A stretch of DNA of 64,000 bases, taken from positions 283,379 to 347,378 of the forward strand of contig NZ_JAGIQA010000005.1 of the NCBI RefSeq assembly GCF_017814975.1. The letters run 5' to 3'. The notes under the pieces were generated by a model. It worked only from the letters and a program-made list of their open reading frames with translations, did no database searches and was not told the origin of the DNA. Below are positions 29,260 through 38,370 of the stretch, piece after piece. Within the stretch, counting starts at the first letter, position 1. Every line of letters starts with the position of its first letter. The translations under genes were made by a program, and so were the position numbers. This stretch comes from Cupriavidus consociatus. GTDB lineage: Bacteria > Pseudomonadota > Gammaproteobacteria > Burkholderiales > Burkholderiaceae.

Positions 29260-29826
29260 TCAGGCCGCCGGCTGGCGCACAAAGCCGAAGCGCTTCGGCA
29301 CCTCGCTCTCCGCGATGGGCTCGATCGGCAGGTCGCGGCCTTCGTGGTGGAACAGGCCGAGTTCGGTGCCGCAGGCTTCGCCATGCCAGGTGCTGCTGCC
29401 GCTGAAGGTTTCCAGGTCGTGGTCGTGCAGCAGGGCGGCCTGCGTGCCGTCAACGCCGTCGACCGTCCCAGACAGCACCACGTTGCCATGCTCGTCCGCG
29501 TAGCAGGCCTGCAGCGCAAAGGGCTGGTGCGAGGTCGTACCCAGCGCGCCCTGGTGCAGCCGCACGATCCACGGCGCGTACGCCAGCGCCACGAACACCT
29601 TCTGCGGCCCGTTCTGGAAATACCACGCGCCGCGCTCGTCGCACAGGTAGTTGCGCTCGATGAAGGCGACCAGCGCTTCGTTGCGCACCGGCTCGCCGGA
29701 CAGGCCGTGCTGCTGGGCGTACTCATTGCGCAGGCGCCACTGCCCGCGCCGGTCCAGCGCGAGCCAGCCGTAGGCGTTGGGCACGTTGGGCCAGCGCGCC
29801 ATGGCTTGCCTGACGATGTCGTCCAT
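29260..29826 (-). CDS. Conserved protein of unknown function
   Basis: The protein has 188 residues, starting at the ATG at 29826 with GAGGAGACGGAG immediately before. The N-terminus (RWPNVPNAYGWLALDRRGQWRLR) and centre (GAWYFQNGPQKVFVALAYAPWIVRLHQGALGTTSHQPFAL) are the kind of sequence conserved in a Burkholderiales DUF family whose number I cannot state with certainty. It appears cytoplasmic, with no signal peptide or membrane helix. It ends 27 bp from the convergent protease gene and is the last gene of the minus-strand run that begins at ilvE. Function unknown. Confidence 0.7.
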   Translation of the reverse strand: MDDIVRQAMARWPNVPNAYGWLALDRRGQWRLRNEYAQQHGLSGEPVRNEALVAFIERNYLCDERGAWYFQNGPQKVFVALAYAPWIVRLHQGALGTTSHQPFALQACYADEHGNVVLSGTVDGVDGTQAALLHDHDLETFSGSSTWHGEACGTELGLFHHEGRDLPIEPIAESEVPKRFGFVRQPAA

Positions 29827-29869
29827 CTCCGTCTCCTCTGCCGGCAAGGCGCCACGCATGCCGCCGGCT

Positions 29870-30964
29870 CTACATCATGCTGTCGAAAAAACGCAGGATC
29901 CGCGCCGGCAGCCATTCGATATGGCCGCCGAACGCTACCCCTGACTGGCTGTCGGGCAGCCACAGATGGCGCCGCCAGCCTTCATGCGGGGTCATGAAGC
30001 CGACATGGCCGCCGTGCTCCGGCTGTTCCAGCCAGACCTGCGGGCTGACATCCGCCGGGCCGGGCAGGTGCCGCCCGGGCAGGAAAGGATCGTTGCGCGC
30101 ATTGAGCACCAGCGTCGGCACGGCGATCGCGCCGAGCACCGGCTTGCTGGCGGCGCGGCGCCAGTAGTCGTCGGTATCGGCGTAGCCGTGCAGCGGCGCC
30201 GTGACCACGTTGTCGAAGGCGTACAGGTCGCGGCTGGCCAGCATTGCCTCGCGGTCGAACAAGCCGGGGAACTGCCCGAGCTTGGCCAGCGACTTGCGCT
30301 TGAGCGTCTGCAGGAACATGCGCGTATAGAGCATGTTGAAGCCGGCTGACAGCGCCGCGCCGCCCGCGGCGAGGTCCAGCGGCGCCGAGATCGCGGCCGC
30401 GGCATGCACATGGCCGGCACCATTGCCGTCCTCGCCCAGCAGGCGCAGCAGCGCATTGCCGCCCAGCGAGATGCCGACCACCAGCAGCTTGCGGCCCTGC
30501 GCGCAGTGCTGGCGGTGCACGCGTTCCAGCACCCAGCGCAGCTCGGCCGAGTCGCCGGAGTGGTAGAAGCGGGGCGCCAGGTTGAGCTCGCCCGAGCAGC
30601 CGCGGAAATGCGGCACCACGCCCTGCCAGCCGCGCGTGCCCAGCGCGTGCATCAGTGCCTGCGCATAGTGGCTGTTCGAATCGCCCTCCAGCCCGTGGAA
30701 CATCACCACCAGCGGCGTGTCCGGCCGCACCGGGTGGGTGGTCCAGTCCAGGTCGATGAAGTCGCCGTCAGGCGTGTCCCAGCGCTCGCGCCGGAACGTC
30801 ACGCGCGGCGGGCGGCGCGTGAAGCGGGCGGGGATGATGGTCTGGGCATGGCCGCCGCGCAGCCACCAGGGCATGGCGATGCCGTCGCCGTAGCCGTGGC
30901 CATGCTCGTGCGGCGCGGCGCCGACAGGCAAACGGTGCGTCAGGAGATCGGGGCGCTGCGTCAT
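29870..30964 (-). CDS. YheT-family alpha/beta hydrolase
   Basis: The protein has 364 residues. MPWWLRGGHAQTIIPARFTRR is the YheT/UPF0017 N-terminal signature. LVVMFHGLEGDSNSHYAQALMHAL forms the oxyanion region, GISLGGNALLRLLGE carries the nucleophile Ser, LVLNARNDPFLP the acid, and QPEHGGHVGFM the catalytic His. The substrate is unknown; family members are carboxylesterases, possibly acting on lipids. It lies 44 bp upstream of the unknown protein at 29826, both on the minus strand. The upstream leader contains an 8-bp repeat (AGTGTTGC twice at 30981-30996). Confidence 0.88.
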   Translation of the reverse strand: MTQRPDLLTHRLPVGAAPHEHGHGYGDGIAMPWWLRGGHAQTIIPARFTRRPPRVTFRRERWDTPDGDFIDLDWTTHPVRPDTPLVVMFHGLEGDSNSHYAQALMHALGTRGWQGVVPHFRGCSGELNLAPRFYHSGDSAELRWVLERVHRQHCAQGRKLLVVGISLGGNALLRLLGEDGNGAGHVHAAAAISAPLDLAAGGAALSAGFNMLYTRMFLQTLKRKSLAKLGQFPGLFDREAMLASRDLYAFDNVVTAPLHGYADTDDYWRRAASKPVLGAIAVPTLVLNARNDPFLPGRHLPGPADVSPQVWLEQPEHGGHVGFMTPHEGWRRHLWLPDSQSGVAFGGHIEWLPARILRFFDSMM

Positions 30965-31042
30965 GCCAGCTCGGTAATGCAGTGTTGCAGTGTTGCAGTC
31001 CTGTCGGTTGCAGCCGGGCCGTGCGGCCCGGCGGGCAAAGGC

Positions 31043-31483
31043 TCAGTGCAGCGCCTGGCCGGGCGCTGCAGCCACCCCCGCCACCTGCACGGCGTTGGCC
31101 GGACTGCAGTGGATATGCGCCAGGCGCCAGCCTTCGTGGTTCTGCATCAGCACATAGGTGGTGTGCACGTACAGGTCGGCCTCGACCCGGTCGCTGCCAA
31201 AGCGCAGCGCTTCGGTCACGTCGAAGATCGACACGGCCATCGACGCGTGGCTGCTGGTTTCGATCGCGTCGACCAGCACCGGCTGCTCTTCCAGCAGCTG
31301 CGAGAACGCCTGGCGCAGCTGTTCGTGGCCGATCATGCGCTGGCCGTCGGGCAGCACGCAGGTGATCGAATCCTCGTCCAGCCACAGGCGCAGCGCGCCC
31401 TCGGCATCGCGCAGCTTGAGCGCCTCGCGGAAGGCTTCGACGATGTCTTCGGCAGAATCGAACAGGCGGGCAAAACGAGGCAT
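31043..31483 (-). CDS. SnoaL/DUF4440-like (NTF2 fold) protein
   Basis: The protein has 146 residues with the alpha-plus-beta cone pattern of NTF2-like proteins: helical start (SAEDIVEAFREALKLRDAEGALRLWLDEDSITCVLPDGQRMIGHEQL), then strands (VEADLYVHTTYVLMQNHEGWRLAHIHCSP). Members include ketosteroid isomerase-like and SnoaL-like enzymes and many ligand-binding domains. The catalytic role is unclear here. It sits between waaF (18 bp away) and the YheT gene on the minus strand. Confidence 0.75.
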   Translation of the reverse strand: MPRFARLFDSAEDIVEAFREALKLRDAEGALRLWLDEDSITCVLPDGQRMIGHEQLRQAFSQLLEEQPVLVDAIETSSHASMAVSIFDVTEALRFGSDRVEADLYVHTTYVLMQNHEGWRLAHIHCSPANAVQVAGVAAAPGQALH

Positions 31484-31501
31484 GGTGGCAGTGTCAGGGT
31501 A

Positions 31502-32524
31502 TCAGGGCCGGTGCAGCAGCTTGCGCAGCTCAACGAAGACCATTTCGGGTTCGATCTCTTTCAGGCAGCGCAGGTGGCCAAGCGGGCACTCGCGCTTGAA
31601 GCACGGGCTGCACTCCAGCTGCAGCCACATGATACTCGCAGCCTGTGACAGCGGCGGCGTGTGGCGCGGGTCGCTCGAGCCATAGACCGCCACCTGCGGC
31701 CGGTTCAGCGCCGCGGTCACGTGCATCAGGCCGGAATCGTTGCAGACCGCGGCCTCGGACAGCGCCAGCAGGTCGACGGCGTCATCCAGCGAGGTCTGGC
31801 CGCACAGGTTGCGCACGAACGGTGCGTCCTTGACGATCTCGGCGGCGATCTCGGCGTCCTTGGCCGAGCCCAGCGTGATGATCTGCGCGTACGGGTAGGA
31901 GCGCCGCAGCATCTGCGCCAGCCTGGCGAAGTGGCCGGCGGGCCAGCGCTTGGCGGGGCCGTACTCGGCACCCGGGCAGAACGCGATCACGCGCGTGTGC
32001 GGGGCGATGCCGAAGCGCTCCGCGGTCGCCGCCATGCGCGCCGGGTCGACGCGCAGGCGCGGATCCGGGATGTGCTCGGGCAAGCGCGCGCCGGGCTTGA
32101 GCGCGAGGCGGGCATAGTGCTCGACCATGGGCGGGCGGTGGTCGCGCGGCGGGTTGGCATGGCGCACGTTGAGCATGCCGAAGCGCGCTTCGCCGCGGTA
32201 GCCGATGCGCAGCGGAATGCCGGCCAGCCACGGGATCAGCGCCGACTTGAGCGAATTCGGCAGCACGTAGGCGAGGTCGTAGCCTTCGTTCTTGAGCTGC
32301 TGCGCGAACATCAGCCGCGCCGACAGCTGCAGCTTGCCGTGCGCCAGGTCGGACGGGAACACGCGGCCGATCTCGGGCATGCGGGCGAGCACCGGCGCCA
32401 CCCACTTGGGCGCGAGGGCGTCGATGACCAGGCGCGGATGGCGCGCCTTGAGCAGCGCGAACAGCGGCTGCGCCATCAGGGCGTCGCCGATCCAGTTGGG
32501 GGCGATGACGAGGGCTTTCTTCAT
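31502..32524 (-). CDS. waaF: ADP-heptose:LPS heptosyltransferase II
   Basis: The enzyme has 340 residues of glycosyltransferase family 9. It opens KALVIAPNWIGDALMAQPLFALLK; FCPGAEYGPAKRWPAGHFARLAQML and CNDSGLMHVTAALNRPQVAVYGSSDPRHTPPLS are the nucleotide-sugar-binding motifs. A Cys-rich C-terminal segment (LECSPCFKRECPLGHLRCL) is usual for WaaF. It adds the second heptose to the LPS inner core at the inner face of the inner membrane. A strong hairpin separates it from the zinc-finger gene upstream. Confidence 0.93.
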   Translation of the reverse strand: MKKALVIAPNWIGDALMAQPLFALLKARHPRLVIDALAPKWVAPVLARMPEIGRVFPSDLAHGKLQLSARLMFAQQLKNEGYDLAYVLPNSLKSALIPWLAGIPLRIGYRGEARFGMLNVRHANPPRDHRPPMVEHYARLALKPGARLPEHIPDPRLRVDPARMAATAERFGIAPHTRVIAFCPGAEYGPAKRWPAGHFARLAQMLRRSYPYAQIITLGSAKDAEIAAEIVKDAPFVRNLCGQTSLDDAVDLLALSEAAVCNDSGLMHVTAALNRPQVAVYGSSDPRHTPPLSQAASIMWLQLECSPCFKRECPLGHLRCLKEIEPEMVFVELRKLLHRP

Positions 32525-32622
32525 GGGCGGGGCACGGGGAGCCGGTTCGCCGGCGCAGTCGTCGGCACGGTCGCAAGGACGCGTGCAGACCCGGGCGCAG
32601 ACAAGATCGCCGGGAACAGCAA

Positions 32623-32654
32623 CGCTCCGGGCCGCCTGCGGGCGGCCCGGAGCG
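32623..32654 (-). terminator. strong stem-loop between the zinc-finger gene and waaF
   Basis: CGCTCCGGGCCGCC-TGCG-GGCGGCCCGGAGCG is a perfect 14-bp stem 31 bp after the zinc-finger stop. The minus-strand sequence behind it has only a weak T content (GTTGCTGTT), so it may be an inefficient terminator or an mRNA 3-prime stabiliser. Confidence 0.55.
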
Positions 32655-32684
32655 TCAGGGTCGTGCGAAAACCGGCGGCTCGGA

Positions 32685-32879
32685 TCAGTGGTGTCCCTTC
32701 AGCACGGTGCCCGGCTTGAGCTTGTAGACGGTACCGCAGTACGGGCACTTGGCTTCGCCGGTGTCGGCCACGTCCAGGAATACGCGCGGGTGGTGGTTCC
32801 AGGCCGGGGTGTTGGCGGTGGGGCAGTGCAGCGGAATGTCTTCGGCGCCGATTTCGATGATGGTGGCGGTTTGCGTCAT
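32685..32879 (-). CDS. Small CHCC-type zinc-finger protein
   Basis: The protein has 64 residues. The metal site comprises LHCPTANTPAWNHHPRVFLD (Cys and His) and AKCPYCGTVYKL (two Cys), the zf-CHCC pattern also found in a mitochondrial complex I subunit. The role in bacteria is not established. It lies between ilvE (95 bp upstream) and waaF, an arrangement I associate with this bacterial group. Confidence 0.85.
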   Translation of the reverse strand: MTQTATIIEIGAEDIPLHCPTANTPAWNHHPRVFLDVADTGEAKCPYCGTVYKLKPGTVLKGHH

Positions 32880-32974
32880 GGTGTTGCAGGGATTGAGGCT
32901 TATTGTTCGTCAAAACAAGGCATGCCCCGCGCGCACGGCGGCGGTTGCGGGGCACGGGGGCTGGCGGCCGGTGC

Positions 32975-33895
32975 TCAGACCAGCGTCAGCCACTTCTTGT
33001 ACTTTTCATTGGTGCCGCCCACGGCGGCAAAGAATGCGTCCTGGATCTGCTTGGTCACCGGACCGCGGCGGCCTTCGCCGATGATGCGGTCATCCAGCTC
33101 GCGGATCGGCGTGACTTCGGCGGCGGTGCCGGTGAAGAAGGCTTCGTCGGCGCAGTACATCTCGTCGCGGGTGATGCGTTTTTCGCGCACCTCGATGCCC
33201 AGGTCGCGCGCGATGGTCAGCGTGGCGTCGCGCGTGATGCCGTCCAGGCACGAGGCCAGGTCCGGGGTGTAGATCACGCCGTTGCGCACGATGAAGACGT
33301 TTTCGCCCGAGCCTTCGCTGACGTAGCCGTCGGTATCGAGCAGCAGCGCTTCGTCGTAGCCCAGGCCGGTCGCTTCCTGGTTGGCGAGGATCGAGTTGAT
33401 GTAGTAGCCGCTGGCCTTGGCGCGCACCAGCGACACGTTGACGTGGTGGCGGGTGAAGGACGAAGTCTTCACGCGGATGCCGCGCTCCATGCCTTCCTCG
33501 CCCAGGTAGGCGCCCCACGGCCACGCCGCGATCGCCACGTGGATGGTGTTGCCCTTGGCCGACACGCCCAGCTTTTCCGAGCCGATCCACACCAGCGGGC
33601 GGATGTAGCAGGATTCCAGGTTGTTGGCACGCACCACTTCGCGCTGGGCGGCTTCCAGGGTGGCCTCGTCGAACGGCATGGCCATCTGGAAGATCTTGGC
33701 GGAGTTGAACAGGCGGCGGGTGTGCTCTTTCAGCCGGAAGATGGCGGTGCCTTCGGGCGTCTTGTAGGCGCGCACGCCTTCGAACACGCCCATGCCGTAG
33801 TGCAGCGTATGCGTCAGCACATGGATCTTGGCGTCGCGCCATTCGATCAGCTTGCCGTCCATCCAGATCTTGCCGTCGCGATCCGCCATCGACAT
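32975..33895 (-). CDS. ilvE: Branched-chain amino acid aminotransferase
   Basis: The enzyme has 306 residues. The ATG at 33895 is chosen because GGGAGA is 7 nt upstream; an ATG at 33901 sits right against that site. The sequence begins MSMADRDGKIWMDGKLIEW. The PLP lysine is in VSLVRAKASGYYINSILANQEA, and LDTDGYVSEGSGENVFIVRNG is the class IV aminotransferase signature. It transfers amino groups between glutamate and the 2-oxo acids of valine, leucine and isoleucine. It heads the minus-strand gene run and is divergent from the SNF2 gene. Confidence 0.94.
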   Translation of the reverse strand: MSMADRDGKIWMDGKLIEWRDAKIHVLTHTLHYGMGVFEGVRAYKTPEGTAIFRLKEHTRRLFNSAKIFQMAMPFDEATLEAAQREVVRANNLESCYIRPLVWIGSEKLGVSAKGNTIHVAIAAWPWGAYLGEEGMERGIRVKTSSFTRHHVNVSLVRAKASGYYINSILANQEATGLGYDEALLLDTDGYVSEGSGENVFIVRNGVIYTPDLASCLDGITRDATLTIARDLGIEVREKRITRDEMYCADEAFFTGTAAEVTPIRELDDRIIGEGRRGPVTKQIQDAFFAAVGGTNEKYKKWLTLV

Positions 33896-34059
33896 GTCCA
33901 TTCTCCCAGCGTCGTGAAAGTAGCAAAAACGACATTGTAAGCCCGGGGGGCATGGGTGCCAACGCGAGCGGCGGGGGGAGGGCTGGGGAAAGGGCGAGAG
34001 ATGGGCGCCGCGGCGGACTAGAATCCTCATTTCCGTGCGTTTGCCGGCTCGCCGCTTGC

Positions 34060-37000
34060 ATGGTCGGGGCCTGCCCCGCGACGCCAGTCCATTTTCTCGT
34101 GCCTTTGACTACACATTCCGACCCGCATGCCGAACCCGGCCAGCCTGGCTGGGAGCAGGCGCTGGAAGCGTTGCGCGCACTCGCCAGCGCCGAGCCCGCC
34201 GCCGCCCGCGAGGGCGGCCGGCGCCTGCTGTGGGCGCTGACGCTGGAACCGGACGGCGCGTTGGCCACCATCGAGCCGCTCGAGCAGGTGCGCGGGGCGC
34301 GCGGCTGGGGCAAGCCGAAGCCCGTACCGCTGGCGCGCGTGGCCGAGGATGACCGGCTCGAGCCATGGGACGCACGCATCGCGCGCGCGATCCGGCGCGA
34401 TGCCTCGCACAACCGGCGCTACGTGCTGGACCGCGCCGCCGCCGCCATGGCGCTGGTCGGCCATCCGGCCGTGGTGCTTGCCCACGCGCCGTCGCAGACA
34501 CTGGAGGTGGTCGAGGACGCGCCCGCGCTGGAGGCCGTGCACAGCGCCGGCCGCTTCGTGCTGCGCCTCTACCCGCCGCTGCGCGAAGCGCCGGCGATGG
34601 AGGCCTTGCTGCCCGCCGCCGCGCGCCAGGAGGCCGAGGCGCTGCGCCAGGTCACGGTGCTGCGCGACGGGCCCCACCGGCTCAAGGTGCTTCGCTTCAC
34701 CCCGGCGCAGTTCGACGCCGCGCGGCTGATCGGCGAGGGGCTCGCGATCCCGGAAGACGGCCAGACCCAGCTCGACCGCACGCTGCGCGCGCTGGCCGGC
34801 CACTTCCAGGTCCATGCCGACCAGGCTGCCGGCACACGCCCGGTCGAAGCCGAAGCGCGGCTGCGCGCCGAGGTCGCGCCCATCGGCGGCGTGGCCGGGC
34901 GCGGCATCACGATGCGGCTGGTGGTCACGCCGCTGGGTCAGCTCGGGCCGCGGCTGGCGCCGGGCGCGGGCAGGGAACGCCTGATGGCCGCGGTGCGCGG
35001 CGAGACGCTGGTCACGCAGCGCGATCTCGATGCCGAACTGGCCAGCCTGGCCGAGGTCTTCGCCGCGCTGCCGGTGCTGGTCACGCAGTCGCCGCCGGGC
35101 GGGGAATACACCTGGACGCTGGACGACCCGGAGGACGCGCTGACCGTGCTCGAAGCGCTGCCTGGCCTGCCCGCGGTGCAGGCCGTGGAATGGCCGCGCG
35201 GCAAGGAAATCCGCATCGTGCGCGCCGACCTGCCACAGCTCGGCGTCCACATCGAAAGCCGCGGCGCCTGGTACCGGCTGGCCGGCGAGCTGCGCGTGGC
35301 CGAGGGACTGGTGCTGGAGCTGGGCAAGCTGATCGACTGGACCGGCAGCCACGCCGGCCGCTTCGTGCCGATGGGGCAGGGTGTCTACGTGGCGCTGGCG
35401 CGGGCACTGCGCGGCCAGCTGCGCGACCTGGCTTCGGTGGCCGAGCGCATCCCCGACGGCATCCGCGTGCCGCAGATGGCCACGCCGTGGCTGGACGACG
35501 TGCTTGCAGGCGCGGGTGTCGATCCCGACGCGCACTTCCGCCAGCGCATCGCCCGCCTGCGCGCGGCGCGCGACACGCCAGTCACCGTGCCCGCCACGCT
35601 GGCGGCGGAGCTGCGCCCCTACCAGGAAGCCGGCTACCGCTGGGCCATGACGCTGGCCGCGTCCGGGCTGGGCGCCTGCCTGGCCGACGACATGGGCCTG
35701 GGCAAGACCGTGCAGGCGCTGGCGGTGCTGGTGGCGCGCGCGGCCGGCGGCGCGGCGCTGGTGATCGCGCCCACCTCGGTTTGCGGCAACTGGGCCGCCG
35801 AGGCACGCCGCTTCGCGCCCACGCTCAATGTCCATGTCTATGCCGAGGGTGCGGACAATGCGCGCGACACGCTGCTGGCACAGGCCGGGCCGCATGACCT
35901 GGTGATCGTCTCGTACACGCTGCTGCAGCAGGCGCGCAAGGATTTCTGCGCGCGCGACTGGCACACCGTGGTCGCCGACGAGGCGCAGGCCTTCAAAAAC
36001 GCCGTCACGCGGCGCGCCCAGGCGATGTTTGAATTGCGGGCCGATTTCCGCATGGCATTGAGCGGTACGCCGGTGGAAAACCGGCTGGCCGAGCTGTGGT
36101 CGGTGATGCGCTTCTGCAACCCGGGTTTGCTGGGCTCGCTGGCCCGATTCAACGAGCATTTTGCCAACCCGATCGAGCGCGGCGGCGTGCGCGAAGCCCG
36201 CCAGCGCCTGCGCCGCATGATCGCGCCCTTCGTGCTGCGCCGGACCAAGGCCCAGGTACTCGACGAACTGCCGCCGCGCACGGAGCTGGTGATCCGGGTC
36301 GAGCCCGAAGCGGTGGAAGCGGCGCACTACGAAGCGCTGCGCCGGCAGGCGCAGACCCAGGCAGAAGCGGCACTGGCGCGCGTGGAGGCGGCGCGCAAGG
36401 CCACGCAAGGCGCGCCCGCAGGGGCCAAGGCACGCGCCCTCGCGCAGGCGCAGCAGCAATCGCAAGCGCGCATCCATGTGCTGGCGCAGATCATGCGGCT
36501 GCGCCGCGCCGCGTGCGATCCGCGCCTGGCCACGCCCGAAATCGGCAGCCAGCTGGGAAAGGGGCAAGAGGGCGCCAAGCTGCGCGCCTTCGTGGCGCTG
36601 GCGAGCGAACTGGCCGCCAGCGGCCACAAGACGCTGGTGTTCAGCCAGTTCGTCGATTTCCTGCAGCTGCTGCGCCAGGGCCTGGAGCGCGCCGGGCTGG
36701 CGCTGCAGTACCTGGACGGCGCCACGCCGGCGGCCGAGCGCACACGCCGCGTGGCCGCGTTCCAGGCGGGCGAGGGCGATGTCTTCCTGATCAGCCTGAA
36801 GGCCGGCGGCTTCGGCCTGAACCTGACCGCGGCCGACTACGTGATCATCGCCGACCCGTGGTGGAACCCCGCCGCCGAGGACCAGGCCATGGGCCGCGCG
36901 CACCGCATCGGCCAGCAGCGCCCCGTGACGGTGTACCGGCTGATCAACGCCGGCACCATCGAGGAGCGCATCGTCGACCTGCACCGCGACAAGCGCGCGC

Positions 37001-37098
37001 TGGCCGACGGCTTGCTGGAGGCGGATGACGAAAGTGCTGCGGGAACCGGTGCGCCATTGCCGGATATCGACGAACTGGTGGGCCTGCTGCGCCGCTGA
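34060..37098 (+). CDS. SWI2/SNF2-family DNA-dependent ATPase (HepA-like helicase)
   Basis: The protein has 1012 residues if it starts at the ATG at 34060 (a TAGAAT box lies at 34019-34024); GTG at 34099 is an alternative. About 500 N-terminal residues have no recognised motif. The ATPase core follows: LADDMGLGKTVQALA (K549), VIAPTSVCGNWAAEA, VVADEAQAFKN, ALSGTPVENRLAELWSVMRF, then the second RecA lobe with TLVFSQFVDFLQLL and LISLKAGGFGLNLTAADYVIIADPWWNPAAEDQAMGRAHRIGQ. Such proteins remodel protein-DNA complexes or act on stalled RNA polymerase. It stands alone, with no methylase or nuclease next to it, which argues against a defence operon. Confidence 0.9.
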   Translation: MVGACPATPVHFLVPLTTHSDPHAEPGQPGWEQALEALRALASAEPAAAREGGRRLLWALTLEPDGALATIEPLEQVRGARGWGKPKPVPLARVAEDDRLEPWDARIARAIRRDASHNRRYVLDRAAAAMALVGHPAVVLAHAPSQTLEVVEDAPALEAVHSAGRFVLRLYPPLREAPAMEALLPAAARQEAEALRQVTVLRDGPHRLKVLRFTPAQFDAARLIGEGLAIPEDGQTQLDRTLRALAGHFQVHADQAAGTRPVEAEARLRAEVAPIGGVAGRGITMRLVVTPLGQLGPRLAPGAGRERLMAAVRGETLVTQRDLDAELASLAEVFAALPVLVTQSPPGGEYTWTLDDPEDALTVLEALPGLPAVQAVEWPRGKEIRIVRADLPQLGVHIESRGAWYRLAGELRVAEGLVLELGKLIDWTGSHAGRFVPMGQGVYVALARALRGQLRDLASVAERIPDGIRVPQMATPWLDDVLAGAGVDPDAHFRQRIARLRAARDTPVTVPATLAAELRPYQEAGYRWAMTLAASGLGACLADDMGLGKTVQALAVLVARAAGGAALVIAPTSVCGNWAAEARRFAPTLNVHVYAEGADNARDTLLAQAGPHDLVIVSYTLLQQARKDFCARDWHTVVADEAQAFKNAVTRRAQAMFELRADFRMALSGTPVENRLAELWSVMRFCNPGLLGSLARFNEHFANPIERGGVREARQRLRRMIAPFVLRRTKAQVLDELPPRTELVIRVEPEAVEAAHYEALRRQAQTQAEAALARVEAARKATQGAPAGAKARALAQAQQQSQARIHVLAQIMRLRRAACDPRLATPEIGSQLGKGQEGAKLRAFVALASELAASGHKTLVFSQFVDFLQLLRQGLERAGLALQYLDGATPAAERTRRVAAFQAGEGDVFLISLKAGGFGLNLTAADYVIIADPWWNPAAEDQAMGRAHRIGQQRPVTVYRLINAGTIEERIVDLHRDKRALADGLLEADDESAAGTGAPLPDIDELVGLLRR

Positions 37099-37166
37099 AC
37101 GTCAAGCCGGGCGCACCATATGCCACCACGGCATACCTTCAAGCGAACTGGTTCGTTGGGTTTTGG

Positions 37167-37185
37167 CAAGATCCTTGCTATCTTG
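37167..37185. promoter_or_regulatory. 19-bp dyad upstream of the second Bug receptor
   Basis: CAAGAT-N7-ATCTTG lies 65 bp before the receptor start, with a nested GCAAG-ATC-CTTGC. It could be an operator; no regulator gene is adjacent. Confidence 0.35.
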
Positions 37186-37249
37186 TGACGCTGGCCCGGG
37201 GCCCAGACCCCGGCCGTTTTCTTGTGCTGACTTTCCTGACGGTGCCCCC

Positions 37250-38269
37250 ATGCCCTTTTTGTCCCGCCTGCCGCGCTTGTCCTTCCGTTCCGCTTCCCGC
37301 CTGGCCTCAGGCATGGCCGCGCTGTGCGCCGCCGCTGCCGTGAGCGCGCCCGCCCAGGCCCAGGGCGAGTGGCCGACGCAGCCGGTGACCATCCTGATGG
37401 GCTTCACCGCGGGCTCCGGCGTCGACATGGTGGGCCGCGCACTGCAGGAATCGCTGCAGAAGTCGCTCAAGACCACGATCATCTATGACTACCGTCCGGG
37501 CGCCGGCGGCAACGTTGCCTCCGAGGTGGTGGCGCATGCCAAGCCGGACGGCTATACGCTGCTGCTCGGCACCGCGGCGACGCACGGCATCAACCCGGCG
37601 CTGTACAAGAACCTGCCGTTCGACGCCGAAGCCGATTTCACGCCGGTGGCGCCGCTGGTCGAAGTGTCCAACGTGCTGACCGTCAATCCGGCCGTGATCG
37701 ACGTGAAGACGGTGAAGGAATTCATCGAGAAGGTGAGGGCCAATCCGGGCAAGTACAACTATGCCTCGACCGGCAACGGGACGGGCACGCACCTGGCCTT
37801 CGCCGAATTCAACGCCCGCGCGGGCCTGGACATGACCCACGTACCGTACAAGGGCGGCCCCGACGCGCTGCAGGCAGTGCTGAAGGGCGAGGTCTGCTGC
37901 ATCTTCAACCAGGTGCAGAGCGTGCTGCCGCAATACCGCGCCGGCAAGGTGCGGCTGCTGGGCGTGACCACCAGCAAGCGCGTGCCGGTGATTCCGGACG
38001 TGCCGACCATCGCCGAGAGCGGCGTCGCCGGCTACAACAGCACCATCTGGTTTGGATTTTTCGGGCCCAAGGGGCTGGATCCGAAAATCGCGCGCAAGAT
38101 CAACGACGCGGTCAAGGTCGCGCTGGAAACCCCGTCGATCCGGCAGAAGCTGGTTGATGCCGGCAATACGCCGCGGATCGAGTCGGTGGAGCAGTTCAAG
38201 GCGACCGTCAAGGCGGACCGGCAGAAGTGGGCGGGGGTGGTGAAGACGGTGGGGGCTTCGATCGATTGA
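37250..38269 (+). CDS. Bug-family periplasmic solute receptor
   Basis: The protein has 339 residues. The signal peptide ends VSAPAQAQG. WPTQPVTILMGFTAGSGVDMVGRALQ, YRPGAGGNVASEVVAHAKPDGYTLLLG and MTHVPYKGGPDALQAVLKGEV are the family hallmarks. It is an orphan, with no membrane subunits nearby; hundreds of such receptors are typical of Cupriavidus and Bordetella genomes. The ligand is unknown, usually an organic acid. The ATG at 37250 starts the signal peptide; the track frame reaching back to 37025 overlaps the SNF2 gene. Confidence 0.88.
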   Translation: MPFLSRLPRLSFRSASRLASGMAALCAAAAVSAPAQAQGEWPTQPVTILMGFTAGSGVDMVGRALQESLQKSLKTTIIYDYRPGAGGNVASEVVAHAKPDGYTLLLGTAATHGINPALYKNLPFDAEADFTPVAPLVEVSNVLTVNPAVIDVKTVKEFIEKVRANPGKYNYASTGNGTGTHLAFAEFNARAGLDMTHVPYKGGPDALQAVLKGEVCCIFNQVQSVLPQYRAGKVRLLGVTTSKRVPVIPDVPTIAESGVAGYNSTIWFGFFGPKGLDPKIARKINDAVKVALETPSIRQKLVDAGNTPRIESVEQFKATVKADRQKWAGVVKTVGASID

Positions 38270-38344
38270 GGCTGATCGGCTGAGGCTACGGCTGAGGCTA
38301 CATGAGGGGCTTCACTTCGTTGAGGCTCCGGCCCTTACCCCCGG

Positions 38345-38370
38345 CCCCTCTCCCGCAGGCGGGAGAGGGG
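38345..38370. repeat. 26-bp extragenic palindrome, copy 1
   Basis: CCCCTCTCCCGC-AG-GCGGGAGAGGGG is a perfect 12-bp inverted repeat, followed by AGCA. Two more copies with the same arms and different 2-nt centres lie at 45394-45419 and 45486-45511, all in intergenic DNA. Confidence 0.85.

Noticed and set aside
34027..36984. 985-codon minus-strand frame opposite the SNF2 gene
   Set aside because: An antisense shadow of a GC-rich gene; His/Gln/Arg-rich translation without domains.
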